This document shows, in pieces, positions 1 through 12,113 of a stretch of DNA of 64,000 nucleotides. The first letter of the stretch is position 1, and the number at the start of each line of letters is the position of its first letter. The notes beneath the pieces were generated by a model. The model was not told where the DNA came from. It was given only the letters and a program-made list of their open reading frames with translations, and made no database searches. This stretch comes from Kalaharituber pfeilii (taxonomy: Eukaryota > Ascomycota > Pezizomycetes > Pezizales > Pezizaceae): positions 428,032-492,031 of the forward strand of contig WHUZ01000045.1 of assembly GCA_015179045.1 (NCBI GenBank). Reading direction: 5' to 3'. The position numbers were made by a program, and so were the translations under genes.

Positions 1-112
1 CCGGCCAGGCCAAGGTTCCAGATGGCCCAGGCCGGTCCAGGCCGGTCCAGGCCGCCCAGGCCGCCCAGGCCGCCCAGGCTAGTCCAGGCCGGTCCAGGCC
101 ATTCAGGCCGTT
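1..112. repeat. GGCC-rich minisatellite, left block
   Basis: Short imperfect tandem units of the type CAGGCCGGTC and CAGGCCGCC fill the first ~110 bases. The block reads CCAGGCCGGTCC on the + strand, while the block at 655-870 reads the reverse complement, so the two form inverted flanks around 120-650. An open frame here is an artefact of the stop-free repeat. Confidence 0.8.
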
Positions 113-323
113 TAAGCAATTTCAGGGGCAGGAGGGCTGGTTATGAGGCTATTTCAGGGGCCACCCTCAGGTTACTTGGACACGGATTTAATATGAACCT
201 TTCAATATTTTCGGATAACTATCTAGACTTTTTTTTATTGAGCAGCGCTTTTCGCAGGTATTCAGGTAAGTAATTTTTTTTTATATCGCTTGACTATATA
301 CTAATTTCTTATTAGTATTGCAG

Positions 324-591
324 GGAGACAGACATTCCAACCACCGGTACTGGCGATGATGATTCCTTTAGTATTCTACCATTCTTCACTCTCCATAGTG
401 CAGTTCAAGTTTTGATCTTGCATCGACGATTCCCTGCAGTCCCATCTGATGCCGATATCGAGTCTTCTGGAATTTGGGTTACAAAAATCTGCTGCGACAA
501 AGTTGGATTTGACAGTATGGTGAAGCTATGCATGGCTAATGGAAAGCGATACTGGCGGTGTAAAATCAGCAAGCAAAATCCTAAACATTAG
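324..591 (+). CDS. Terminal exon of an unrecognised gene
   Basis: An open frame of 89 codons from 325 to the TAG at 589-591 follows a good fungal intron: GTAAGT donor at 266, TACTAAT branch site near 297, acceptor AG at 322-323. The peptide begins ETDIPTTGTGDDDSF and ends RYWRCKISKQNPKH. It is acidic at the start, basic at the end, with several cysteines in the middle. I do not recognise the family. Upstream exons are not resolved: the frame that joins in phase is open only for about 45 bases before the donor. A decayed copy of the same exon lies at 52526-52790 inside a TIR element. The exon sits between inverted GGCC minisatellites. It could be a live gene end or a relic; I lean to relic because no convincing start is visible. 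Confidence 0.45.
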
Positions 592-649
592 AGTAGAATT
601 TAGAAGTACGTTCTGTATATAGCTACTGTATAACTTAACTCACACTGTA

Positions 650-872
650 GCCTGAATGGCCTCAATGGCCTGGACCGGCCTCAATGGCCTGGACCGGCCT
701 GAATGGCCTGAATGGCCTGGACCGGCCTGAATGGCCTGAATGGCCTGGACCGGCCTGAAACATTCAGGCCGCCTGGACCGGCGCGGGCGGACCTCACGGC
801 CGGCCTAGATTTCTATGGCCCAGGCCGGCCAGGCCATACCCTTGGCCTGGCCTGGCCGGCCCGTTGGGAACA
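650..872. repeat. GGCC-rich minisatellite, right block
   Basis: Tandem units GGCCTGGACC, GGCCTGAAT and GGCCTCAAT are repeated about fifteen times, grading into CCGGCCAGGCC-type sequence. It is the reverse-complement partner of the block at 1-112. Confidence 0.8.
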
Positions 873-984
873 CTGGCTACATGCAAAACGTTAGTTTTCA
901 CAGCGCATGAGTATTTGGATGTACGATATGTCTATGCTACCTCGCTGTGAATGTTCCACTGTAAGCAGAAGGTTCGATTGTAGA

Positions 985-1310
985 CAACGTACACAAAGTG
1001 CCGTCTCTATATAAGGCTTCTCTCTGCCCTTGTATTTCAAAACTCTCAGTACGCGGAGAGTACCTTCCAGGGACAGAACTTGCCGCGATGATACGTGCGA
1101 GTTCAGTGTTAAAGAATCTGCCGGACATGCAGGCTCGCAGGTATCTTGTACGACTGGATGCCAGTGGGTATCATAATGGAGGTGTCTATAATGTCCTGCT
1201 GTTTTGTCTTAATTGGTATTTCATCATATCCAGGTACTGGATCCGTGCAGGAATTGCATGCAGAATAAGACGAAGTATTCTACGTTCCTGTCATATGGAG
1301 TATTGATGTG
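985..1310 (+). pseudogene. Decayed coding fragment a of the repeat unit
   Basis: The peptide MQARRYLVRLDASGYHNGG is conserved in the unit 3 copy (MQARRWLVRLDTSGYHNGG near 21910), with mostly silent or conservative changes, so it once coded. The remainder differs in frame between copies, and the unit 3 copy has stops. No family is recognised. Confidence 0.4.
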
Positions 1311-1403
1311 TATAATCATAACTCCAGCATGTCTACACTGTATTTGAATTCGACATCTAGGACCTCTTCAACTTCAATGGAAGTCCGATACCAAGACGCC
1401 ATT

Positions 1404-2230
1404 TTACCTTTTTTTTTTTACAGTAGTATACCTGTCTGTCCCACATTCTTTCGTCCCACTGCGTAGCTCTACCTTCGTACGCCGTGCCCTCCCTCCATTA
1501 GTCTCCAGTAGACCGACCGGCTTGCGGACCGGAAATACCGGTAACTCAGCGCGGGGCCGAGTTGGTAACCCGCCAGCAAGTACGGCACACAAATCTACGG
1601 CCTCTGCCCTGATGACACCACGAAGACCTCAACATCAGATAAACACAGCGCTAAGATGCCATCCTCGACAGCCTCCAAGGACAGCGCCGCTCCCAGCGGT
1701 CTCCGCAAATGCAAGCGGGCTCAGAAGCTACGGGGACATCTGCACCATGGTTCCCCTCCACTGCACCACCCGAGGCCCTCTACAAGCGCCTGCCCATTTC
1801 CCCCCGCCCAGCTGCACGCACCGCAGTCAGTCCCTGTCGCCACCATGCTCGAGCAGCAGGGCTGCAGAGCCTTTTCCTTGACGTCGCTGATTTCCTGCGA
1901 GTACGAGGAGCGACGTAGGTGGGACTTCCGGATGCCCGACCTCGCACATCACCGCCGATGTGGACTGTCTCCACGATCCGGGCAGCAAGTAGTACACTGG
2001 TCGCCGGCAAGACATTTTATATAATAAAATGAAAAATAAATAAAAAAAAATAAATCGACTACTGCGTCGGCATCGCAACCAGCGACCTACCCTTGTACTC
2101 ACTCCCTAACGTCATCCTCCCAAAGAACCATAACGTGCTCGACGCAGCTCGCACACAAGGCTGCATCCGCGCGTGCCGCAGCGGAGGCAGGAACATCTAA
2201 GTAGCACTCGCCATGCCCGCCATCGCGACA
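1404..2230 (+). pseudogene. Decayed coding fragment b of the repeat unit
   Basis: Homologous to 22200-23055. In the better-preserved unit 3 copy a frame reads VVDCLHDPGRKKYTGPLDYF and continues through LPLYSLLNVILTKNHNVLD. In this copy the same frame is broken by a stop and by ~50 bases of A/T-rich inserted sequence at about 2005-2055. Function unknown. The site equivalent to the unit 3 insertion at 22344-22410 is uninterrupted here, around 1549-1566. Confidence 0.4.
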
Positions 2231-3025
2231 AACCGGTACGTGTGGCAGTTTGTTCTTCCCTCCCACACGGGGGTATTTACAAATCGGAGCGCGTGGATGT
2301 AGTTCGGGGTGGAACGTAGGCGATCGAGCGGGTGATGAGGGGCATAGCGCCCGTATTGGTGGAAGTGAGTGATTCGGCCCTCGTGGTGGAAAGGGACGTC
2401 ACTTTGAATGTGGAAGGATCATGGTCTGGAGCTCATGCAGGATTATTACCAGTTATGACCCACGGGCGCATGATTTATGAGGGCCAGAGGCGCATGAGAG
2501 TTCAATTGGGAATTATCACACTCCTAATTCAACGATGTACATATTATGAAGAGCTGGTGTATACTTGTGGAAGGACAATTTCTCTTATTAAATTATCAGC
2601 GGAAGCTGCACTATACCGTGCTACATTAGTACACCCCAGGACGGACTAAGTAGTACAACCTGCTGGATTGCTTACCACTTATCGCAAGATACGAGAAATC
2701 AATGCTTTAGTTTTGCAATCAACGCTCTGCAGCAAATGTATCGCTATGTACGTAATTCCATTATGCTGGGCTTTGATGGCATAGTTCGCCACCTACGCCA
2801 GTCCAGTTGCAAAGAATACCTGCAGTCTCGTACAAGTCTTATCGCTTAGCTGGCCACGTGCAGATTGGCATTTTCTTGGTACCGTCCTTACTCAATTGAC
2901 GTGGCATAATTGGCGATGAACTGAGCCTTGGCGGTAGGCCTGACACAACGTGTCGGCAAAACTTAGTTCAATACTCCTTTCGCCTTTTTGTGATTAATGC
3001 GGTAAGGAAAATTAAAATTATTAGA

Positions 3026-4309
3026 ATGCCTGTGACCGGGAGCCCGAGCGCACTCAGCGAAATCATAGCACGCTCACAATCCGATGTTCCTTTGCAGAGT
3101 TCCGCCAAGTCCGCCTCGCGAGACCCAGACCTCACCCATCCCGATCCCCACCTGACTCAGACCAAGCTCGACGAGCTCTGGGACTGGTTCCAGCATGCGA
3201 CACAGCAAAACACTGATCCGCAGCACATTTTTGCAAAATTGGTCAATTCTGTATATTATACACTCTTTTGTAGATTGTTTATATGCTAACAATGCATGTT
3301 CCAGGTGCGCAATTGTTATCAGGATGAGAATCCGGTTTATGCGCAAGATGTGCCCCTCCATGAGCCACGCGAACCAGCACAGGTTGCAAACTGCGAAGTC
3401 CCGAAAGCAGTAGAACGCGCATCTGTTCTCGAAGAAGTGCGAGCCGCTATTGAACACGTACAAGAACAAGTCGCAGCCACCACAGCCAGTATTTACTGCA
3501 TCTACAAGGGACTCGGAGAACTCAACATACCGGGAGATTCAGTGAAGGACGTTGATATATTGGGATGGGAAATCGACCAAAGGTCAATAACGAGCATAAG
3601 TCTCAACGAAGTCATGTTAGGAATGGTCCACAAGGCGAATGAACTACACTCCTACTTCAGCTCGCTCAAAGCAAAATATGATAGGCAATTAGATCGCACT
3701 GCTCACCCTGGGCCACACTACGTTCCCATCAGCGATGCTAGTACAGAAGAACAGGAAAGGAAAGCAGAAACGACTGGCCACCAATGCTGCAGAAAACCAG
3801 GGGGAAGTTCTAGTTCACTTGAGCAAGCAGAGGAACTATCGCCCAACTTCAACGCCGTCTCAGCACAAAATGGAAGGCAATTGGGCACCAGTCTTGACCT
3901 TGAACCAACCTATGTTGCCATCAAGTCTGCTCACTTTGCGGATCGTTATGTGCAGATGATGAGCGACCAGGGCACGGTCCAGCCATGTACAAGCATTAAT
4001 GGCTGGTCGATATTTGAGCTCATTCGCCCACGCAAGGGCATCGTCTCATTCAAAACTACCTGGCTAACTGATGGATACTTGAGCGCTAACCCACCAGCCC
4101 ATACGCAGAAAGACAAGCCATGGGATGGATGGAAGGTTGAATGTAAGCCATCTTGCGGGAAAAACGAGGAGTTTCGAATCCTTCCGACGGAGTACCAAGG
4201 GGTTGTCGGTATTCAGCTAGCTGGTGCTTCGGGGGGTATCTCGGCATGGATCGTAGGGTGTTTGTCACTCCATCTAGAAGTGACTGGGAGAAGTTCTACC
4301 TACTTATAG
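3026..4309 (+). CDS. Trefoil-family gene copy 1, C-terminus frameshifted
   Basis: Two exons: 3026-3250, then an intron at 3251-3304 (GTATAT donor, TGCTAAC branch site, CCAG acceptor), then 3305-4309. About 409 residues. The start is chosen because ATGCCTGTGACCGGG is conserved with copy 3. The N-terminal ~200 residues (DPDLTHPDPHLTQTKLD, then a helical region) match no family I know. The C-terminal ~140 residues (YVAIKSAHF, GWSIFELIR, GIVSFKTTW, DGYLSAN, CKPSCG) have the repeated beta-strand pattern of a fascin-like beta-trefoil; that is inference from pattern. A run of six G at about 4231-4236, where copy 3 has seven, shifts the frame and replaces the final YLGMD...FYLLIVR strand by an unrelated tail. 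The product may therefore be misfolded. Poly(T) and nested LINEs follow directly. Confidence 0.7.
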
Positions 4310-5258
4310 TTCGCTAGTTATTGAACTTTTTTTTTTTTTTTTTTTTGGTGTTCGTTTTTGTGTTTTTTTATTTTTATTTTTTATATCATTAATCGCATGC
4401 CGCCCTAAGGGCTATGGCGATGTTTAGTTACATATGAAATATAAGGAAAGCTAGATATGAAAGTAGAAGTCCCCAGAAACTCCTGTGTGAAGGGGAAGTG
4501 AGAGTAGAAATCCCAGGGACCTCCTGTGTGAAGGGGAAGTAAGAATAACAGTAACAAAGGCGACTTCAACCTATCTTCGACCTCTGTCCCATTCGTACTG
4601 GCATGCCCTGAGCCATCTCCCTCCTCACCTCACCTTGTCTATTTCAGCTTGTCTCTCTAGGTACACAACCACCGAGCTTGTCTTTTTTCCCTCCTCGACT
4701 AGTTTCGTCTTCTTTCTTAGCAATCGTATCCCCAAAATTCCTCCTAGGTCTTTGTTGTTTGCCCCAATCCATCTTTGGACATTCACCGACAACAACTTCT
4801 ACAGAACGAGCGCTTGGAGGAACTCCAACTTCCCGGCGCCTCCAGAAAGTAAAAGTGGTATCAAAACGAAGCTCAGGACCGCCTGAGGAAAAATATCTCT
4901 TTTGATTTACAGAATTCAGAACGTTAGGACTCGTTCTATCAAGGTTAAGTTTTATGAGTTCTCTCAGGGGCTTCTCATACAAACGTTAAGAAACAGGGCC
5001 CTAGCACCTCGTTGGGGCCAGTGCATACCCACTGGGGTTAGACTGACCTGCCGATCGTGGCTGGGCACACTAGAACAGAAACAGCAACAGTTCGAAAGAG
5101 GATCGACCTGCGATTTAGGGCCTAGTGTCAGGGGCTAGGCTCAAAACAGAGAACGGCCAAAAAGGGCAAGAACAGAAGGCGCCGCATACACAAAGAAATA
5201 AAAGGAAAAGAACAAAACAAGAGAAGGGCAACAGGATAGAAGGCTGTCGGCAAAAACA

Positions 5259-8200
5259 ATGTTTCAGGGACTTAAGACTAAGAGGGTAGAGAAGGGAAAG
5301 GGCGAAGGAATCGGGATATTTGGACCGTGCCTGCCAGGAGAGTGGGGCAAGAAGAGTACGGTGTTCTACGGGGAACGTCAATATACCTTGGAAGAGGTGA
5401 CAGAGTGGGAGGCGGAGGATTTTTTCAGCAAGAAAGGGGAGGCAGGGGAACCTGGAGAAGGGAAGACGATTGGGGAGTTACTGGTGGAGGCTACACAGAG
5501 AACGAATGTATGGGAAAGGGCGAAAGTGGAGGAAGGGGAAGTGCTTTCATTAATGGACCTGAAAGTAGAAACGGAGAAAAAGATGATTGAGAGGGGGGAA
5601 GAGACGATTGAGTTCAAGAGCCAAGACTTAAGAGACCCATCGAAGAGGAGGATGATTAGGAAAATCTTGACAGAGTGCTTGATGGGCAAGGAGGTATCGG
5701 ATGAGGAACTGGATAGGGATTTGAGGGAAGCGGGGATGGTAATGTACCAGGAGTGGGAGGAGCAGGGGGAGGATTTGATGGGAACTATCACGGTGAGGAA
5801 TGTTAAAACGGGGGGGACAGCACAGAGAGTGCTAAGGACCCCGAGGGTAACAGGGGGAAGGGTCAGGGGGGTACAGCAAGAGCAAGAGTCACCATCGAAG
5901 AGAGGGAACCGGAGCCGATGGGCTCCGCCCATTCTGGAAGCGATGGAGGAGGCGATGGAGGAGGATGAGGAAGTTGGAGGGGTAAGCCCATTCTGGGACC
6001 CAGCACCATCCAAAACCAACCTTTTCGGAACACCGGCCCCAGGGACAAGAGATTTCCTGAGTCTTGAAGAAATCCCAAACTCCCAACCGGAAGGAGTCAC
6101 GCAGGAGAGGGAACAAACAAAGAGCAGGGTTACACCGGCGGTACCGGTAGTCGACCTGGTCACACCGGAAGTGGCACCGGCAGTGCCAATAATTCCGGTC
6201 GTGGACTTGACGGAGGTCACACAGACCCAGGAGGAGGAAGTAGATGATACGCAGGCGGGGGAAACGGAGATGAGGGAAGAGGAGGAAGAGATGCAAGAAG
6301 GGGAGGAGGGAGAGGAGGATGAGGAGATGGGAGAAGGAGGGGAGATGAGTGTAGAGGAAGGATTAGTAGACGCGGCAATCATTTTCCTGAGAAGAGCACA
6401 GATGTGGGAGGTTGCCGAGAAGGAAAAGGGGAAGAGAGCGAGGGGAAAAACCACGAAGAAGGTCCGAAAGGCAGAGGAGGGGGTGGCGAAATTGATGGAC
6501 GGATGCCTTGGGTACACATGGCAGGAGTTCATAAAGGAGGCGGGGGAACAGGATAGAAAGGGTAGGGGACTGTGGGTGGCAGAGGAACAGCTGACAGAGA
6601 ATAAGGCGAAGGGGATGAGGATGTGGGCAGAGGACGTTCAGAAGAATGTCAACTCCGGAGAAGAAAAGGGGATGGCGGAAAGAGTAAAGAGGCTGGAGGA
6701 CATGGTCGTGAGCATACATGCGCACATGGGATTGGCGACGACCGAGGAGAAAGACAGGGCGGAGAAGAAGAGACGGCAGGTAGAAAAGGAAAATAGGGAA
6801 AAGGAAATGGAAAGAGAAAGGCAGGCGGAGGCGAGAAGGATCGCAAAAAAGGCAGAGGAGCAGAAGAGGGCGGAGGAGGAGGAAAAGCGCAAACAGGAGG
6901 CAGCGATCGAGGCACACAACACCCTCGACGCACAACAAAGGCTGAGGAAGAGAGAGCTGCTGTTGGCAAAAGAGCGCGCGAGCAAATTGGAAAGGGAGGC
7001 GCTGGAATCCAGCAAGGCGGAGGACGAGAAGAAGGCAAGGGAAGCCAAAGAGGAAGCGGAGAGGATCGAGCGGGAGAATAGGGGATTCCTCACGGCAGAA
7101 GTCAAGCAGGAGGGGGAGGGTTGGCAAATCGTGGGGGGAAAGAAGATGAGGAAGATACAAGTAACCTCCCAGCATAAGGAGAGGGTGGTGGCAAAAGGGG
7201 AGGCGTGGGAGAAAGAGAAAGAAAAGGGGATAAAGGTGTTCGAGCAGGCGAGGCGGGATTGGGAGGCTACGGAGAAAAAACCCATGTTCCGAGTCAGGAA
7301 GCTGGACATACACGGGGAGGTATGCGTCTTCGAGAGGGTGTGGGAAGTCGAGGAGATACCTGCGGGGATGAAAGATGAGGAGGTGTTGAAGAAGTGTGAC
7401 GACCTCATCAGGGCAATGTACAAGGATACAGTGAGGGTGTGGGTGGAAAACAAAAAGGCAGTAAGGCTGGTGATAAAAGGGGTACCGGTGCAGAAGGGAG
7501 CAGTTACGGACAAAGAGGTCGCGGAGTTGGTGAAGAAGGAAAACCCGGAGCTAAAAGCAGGGAACCGGGGCCCGCATAGGTTTGCTTGGGCACCGAACCC
7601 ACAGACGGCGAGGTCGAGTTCGGTGACGTTCGAGGTAGCGAATGCGGAGGAGGCGGAGAGGTTGTGTAAAGAGAGGGTGATGATCCTGGGGAAACCGAGG
7701 TGGGTACAACTTTGGAACCCAAAGGGGAAACAGCAGCAGGGGAGAAGACCGGAGATTAGACAAAATTGGAGAAGAGAGGAGGGGATGCCAGAAGGGGTGA
7801 TAAGGATGCCACCACCAGCGAACGCTCCTAGGGGACCGAAAGGGAAGGGGGTGTATGCACAGGGAGGAGGCAAGGGGGAGCGGCGCGAACACGAGACATG
7901 CAAGTCCAGCAGACGACGGGGGGGATTACATGCCTGGTGTGCAAGAAGAAGGGGCACGTCGCGAAAGAATGCAATGACGAGGGGGCGAAGGAGGCATTCA
8001 GGGCGATTACGGAAAAAAGGAAAGGAACGGGAGCTGGGGGAGGGGAGGGCTCAAAAAGGAAGAAGGCGGGGGAGGAGGGAGAGGGGGGAATAGTTTTCAA
8101 TGCCGGAAGTCAGAAGGAAGCTGAGGAGATTAGCGAGATTCTGAGGGAGGCGAAAACGAAAGCAAAAAGAAAGGAGAAGGAAGGAAGTTGGGACGATGAG

Positions 8201-8305
8201 GCAGAAGGCATGCAAGGGGTGAAGAAGGATGTGGAGGGCATTGAGGATTCCGCCTGGGCACCCACCCTGGATGAGAGGACCGAAGCCCCGAAGTCCACAT
8301 GGTGA
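5259..8305 (+). CDS. LINE A ORF1, Gag-like protein with zinc knuckle (frameshifted)
   Basis: An RNA-binding Gag-like protein that would coat the LINE transcript. The main frame starts at ATG 5259 and runs to 8093. It has an acidic, low-complexity N-terminal half, a long coiled-coil-like Glu/Lys/Arg-rich stretch (about residues 480-660), then an RRM-like region (VRVWVENKKAVRLVIKGVPV, later RWVQLWNPKGK). The expected CX2CX4HX4C zinc knuckle (CLVCKKKGHVAKEC, 7931-7972) lies in the -1 frame, which ends at TGA 8303-8305. The shift is likeliest at the G7 run at 7918-7924. It could be a mutation or a programmed -1 shift; one copy cannot decide. The stop overlaps the ORF2 start as ATGGTGA, a layout suited to coupled re-initiation. 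The long antisense open frames here are composition artefacts. Confidence 0.85.
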
Positions 8306-11300
8306 AGTGGAAGATAGGATGTCAGAACGTGCAGGGCGGGGTGGCCAACACGCACGTGGCGTTGGAGTGGGCGAGTAGAGAGGGGTTGCATATGTTTTTT
8401 GTATTAGAAGCATGGGTAGAGAAGAAGGGAGGGAGCTGGGTAACGACGACCCACCCATCTTTCGACATAAAGTCGGAGGTGAGAGAGGGAACGAGGGTAG
8501 TGTTACACGTGAGCAAGGGAGGATAGGGAAGGTGAGGGTGAGAGAAGAAGAAAAGAATTGGGTTTGGGCGGAGGTGGAGGGGACGAGAGTAGGGGGAGTG
8601 TACGTCCAGCCCAATTGGAAGAAAGAGGACATGGAGAACGTGCTAGGAAAGATAGAGAAGGAGTGGGACGGGAGGAAAGGGGTCATTCTGGGGGATTGGA
8701 ACGCCCACCATCAAGCGTGGGGTGGGGCGGGAGTGCAAAATAATGGGAGGGGGACGGTGATAAAGGAGTTCTTCGAAGGGGACGGATGGGAGCTGGTCAA
8801 CACGGAAGGAGAAATGACGTGGAGGAGACAGAGGAGGGGGGTGATACAGGAGTCGGTCATTGATTTGTGTTGGCAGAAGGGGATGGGAGAAGAGGTGAAG
8901 GAGGGGATGCAACAGGTCTTTTTGAGTTCAGACCACGCAGCTATAGGCACGGAGTGGGAGAACACAGAGAGGGGAGGAGGAGAGAAAAGAAGGAGGGTGA
9001 ATTTTGAAGAGGTGGAGGATTTGGTGGAAGACATGAAGGAGTGGGACGGGGAAAAGAAAGGGGAGTGGGTGGAGGGACTGCGGGGGGAAACCCCGTACGA
9101 GAAACTTTTGGACCTCAAGGAAAGGCACAGTCGGGGAGTGAGGGTATGCAGGAGGAGTAAGAAATGGTGGTCAAAGAAGCTAACGAGCCTTCGAAAGGAG
9201 GTGACGGCAGCGGGGAGAGGAGGGGTGGGTCAAGGAGCAAAGGGGATGGACCCAGAGAGGTATGAGAAATGGAAGCAGGCGAAGAGGACCCTCAAGGCGA
9301 ACATAAAAAAGGAGAAGGAGGAGTGCTGGAGGGCCTTCGCGGAGGAGATGGGGGAGAAGGATCCGTGGGTGGTTGCTAGGGTAGCTAAAGACCCGTGGAG
9401 GTTGAAAGCGACTATGGGGAAGTTGAAGGGAGAGGAGGGGGAAGAGCTGAGGACGGACCAAGACAAGTGCGAAGCACTTGTCCTGAGGAATTTCCAGTGG
9501 GAAGAGAGACAGGGTAGGGAGGACGAAGGGGAGGAGAGTGGGGAGGGACCGGGATATGGGGTAGAGAAGATCGTGGGAATGCTGGAGGACGCCCTAAGGG
9601 GGACGAGCAATGTGTCGGCACCGGGACCCGATGGAGTATCATACAAGTTCTTGAAGCTGGTGATGAAGACCCCGTTAGGAAAGGGGCTAATGACACAGAT
9701 GGCGGAGGAGATGGCGGCGGGGAGGACACCAAGAGAGTGGCAGTTAAGCAAAGTGGTCATGATTCCGAAGCCGGGGAAGGACAAGTCCCAGGTGAGGAGT
9801 TGGAGACCAATAAATTTGATTAACTGCGTGGCGAAGTTGGGAGAAAAAGTGGTGGCAAACGAGCTGCAGAGGGCGGACCGACTTTTCCATCGACACCAGT
9901 TCGGAGGCAGGAAAGGGAGGAACGCCGCAGAAGCAATGATGAGGGCCGTCACCAAAACGCAGAGGTGTCTGGCAAGAAAAGGGGGGTCAGTATGGAGTCT
10001 CGATGATGTGAGAGGGGGTTTCAATAACGTGAAAGGGGAGGAGGTTTTGGGCAGGATAAAAAGAGACGAGAGAGCGGGTAGGTGGGAGGGGTGGCTGAAA
10101 GGGTTCTTTAGGGAGAGAAGGTTTACGGTGGAGTGGGATGGGGTAGTCAGAGGGGAAGGAAGAGCAAACGTGGGGGTACCGCAGGGATCGCCGCTGTCAC
10201 CAGTCATTTTCTTGATATGGTTGGCACCGATGCTGGAGGATTTGGAGGAGACACTGAGGAGGGAGTGCCCGGAGGTGGAGTGCGAGGTTCCGTCGTACGT
10301 TGACGACATCAATGTGACGGCGTGGGACTGGGAGGGGGAGGTGGACCAAGAGAGATTGAGGGCGAAGCTGGGAAGGATAACGAAGGAGATAGCAGAGAAA
10401 TGGGGGGTGCCGTTAGAGAAAACAAAGCACGAAGACATTGTCTTCGGCAAGGGGAAGAGAAAGAGGAAGGAGGTGGAGAGAGTGAAGTGGCTGGGAGTAA
10501 TCTTTGATTCGACTCTAGACTTCGACTTCCATTGGAAGGCGAGGATAGAGAAGGCGAGAAAGCTCACGGGAGCCATGATGGGGGTGGGCGCGGGGCAGTG
10601 GGGAATGAGCCCACGGAGCTGGCGACAGTTGTACACGGGGATGATCAGAGCGGTGATGATGTGGGGTTCGGAGATAGGATGGAGGGGGCAGAAAGAGTGG
10701 AGGAGGGAAATGGAAAAGATTCAGTACCAGGTATTGAAAAAGGCCACGGGAGCAGTCCACGGAGCAGCGATGCAGAAAGTCAACTGGATCGCCGGAGTGG
10801 AGAGTGCGGAGACAGCATTAGACGCTGCACAGGCGCGGTTTGTAGCGAGGAGTATGGGGGACCCGGAGGGCTGTGGAGACATCTGGACCGCGGACTTCAG
10901 GGGGGAGGGGGACGTGGAGGAGCGGGGTCGGGACTGGAAGGATTGGAGCGCGGGGTGGGTGACGCAGAAGAAGGATGGTTTCGAGTCGGTAGCGGGGAGG
11001 GTACAGAGCACAGTGAGCTTCGTAATGCCGGAGGGGGTAGACGAAGTGTCATGGGGAGGGAGATGTGCGAAAGTGGAGATAGAAGAGGCCAATAGCGAAG
11101 GTCGCAAAGGGGGGGGGGCGGAGGAGTGGGAGTCAGCGATCTTCTGGGCAACACAGGGGGCAGGGGCCGTCTATACGGACGGCAGCATGAATGAGAAGGG
11201 GAGAGTAGGAGGGGGTTTTTGGAAGTGGGACGGCGGGGGAGGAGAAGAGATGGGGACGGGGGCGACGGTGTGGGACGGGGAGGTGAAGGGGATGAGAAGG

Positions 11301-11933
11301 GGGTTGGAAAGAGCAGTACCGGCACCGGCGAACGTAGTCGTCCTAACTGACTCACAGGCAGCAATCGCGGCAGTGAAGAAGGCGGGGAGACTAGGGAAAG
11401 CACGAACCGGAGACCTAAGGAGGGTGGTAGATGAAATCGCAGAAAGAAGGAGAAGGGGGGGGGACGTCAAGCTGATGTGGGTCAAGGCACACATTGGTGT
11501 CGCCGGCAACGAGGCGGCGGACGTCGAAGCAAAGAAGGCGGCGGACAGGATAGGGAGGTCGGTGGTGACAGAAGGAGGGCTGTGGCAGAAATGGAAGCGA
11601 CTGCGCGTGGCGGAAAGAAAAGAAAGGGGGTACGGGGGAGGCGCAGTGATGGAGTGGAGAAGGGGGGCTGCAACGGCGTTCACGAGGTTGAGAACTGGAA
11701 AGGGGATGGGGAAGGAGTGGGAAATAAGGATCGGGAAAGTGATGGAGGGGAGTGTATGTGGATGCGGGAAAAGGCAAACGGCGGACCACCTGGCGTTCGG
11801 GTGTGAGGAGGTGGAGTACCTGGAAGGATGGGGAAGGTGGGAGGATATTGACGACAAGAAATGGATGGTGGAACAGGAGAATGGGGAGATGGTGAATGCG
11901 CTGGGAGAGTTTTTTGGTTCGCTGAAGGTGTAG
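8299..11933 (+). CDS. LINE A ORF2: endonuclease, reverse transcriptase, RNase H
   Basis: ATG 8299 sits in the ATGGTGA overlap with the ORF1 stop. The APE-type endonuclease starts in this frame (KIGCQNVQGG) and continues, after a -1 shift near 8516-8526, with VGGVYVQPNW, ILGDWNAHHQAWGG and LSSDHAAI. The reverse transcriptase shows SAPGPDGVSYKF, WRPINLINC, LDDVRGGFNNV (catalytic Asp), GVPQGSPLSP and the active-site YVDD near 10296-10307. RNase H follows with YTDGS, WDGEVKGM, LTDSQAAIAA and GNEAADVEAK, so all four acidic residues are visible. A short CxC...H...C motif (CGCGKRQTADHLAFGC) closes the protein. Apart from the single shift the frame is open to TAG 11931-11933. This is the likely enzyme source for the family A short insertions. 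Confidence 0.9.
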
Positions 11934-12113
11934 GGGGAGGGGGCGAATTTCCGTTTGTTAGTAGGTGGCGGGGGAAGAAAGACGTAGCTATTTTTAAGTG
12001 CCTCGGGGAAGTGGGGCGGGGAGGGGTTGATGTTTTCGTTTGTAGAGATGGCGGTGGAAGATTTAGGTAGATAAGCCTGCCTCCGGGCTTTGAGGGTCTA
12101 GACCCAGGGGCCC

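Larger units (their letters stand above)
880..4320 (+). repeat. Segmental repeat unit 1 (paired with 21660-26170)
   Basis: This stretch aligns collinearly with 21660-25940: shared blocks include ATGCAAAACGTTA (near 880 and 21665), ACGCGGAGAGTACCTTCC (1054 and 21834), GAGGGGCATAG and the trefoil gene. The 3' flank resumes after the nested LINEs at 12250-12410 and matches 25980-26170. Unit 1 lacks several small retro-insertions present in unit 3 and so supplies their empty sites. Confidence 0.85.

Noticed and set aside
22..894. Open frames in the GGCC blocks as genes
   Set aside because: They consist of Pro/Arg/Gly or Leu/Asn/Gly repeats generated by the minisatellite and have no start context.
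5378..11857. Long antisense open frames (up to ~470 codons) across LINE A
   Set aside because: They are Ser/Pro/Leu-rich mirror images of the purine-rich coding strand, whose composition makes antisense stops rare. Reverse transcriptase, RNase H and Gag motifs lie only on the + strand.
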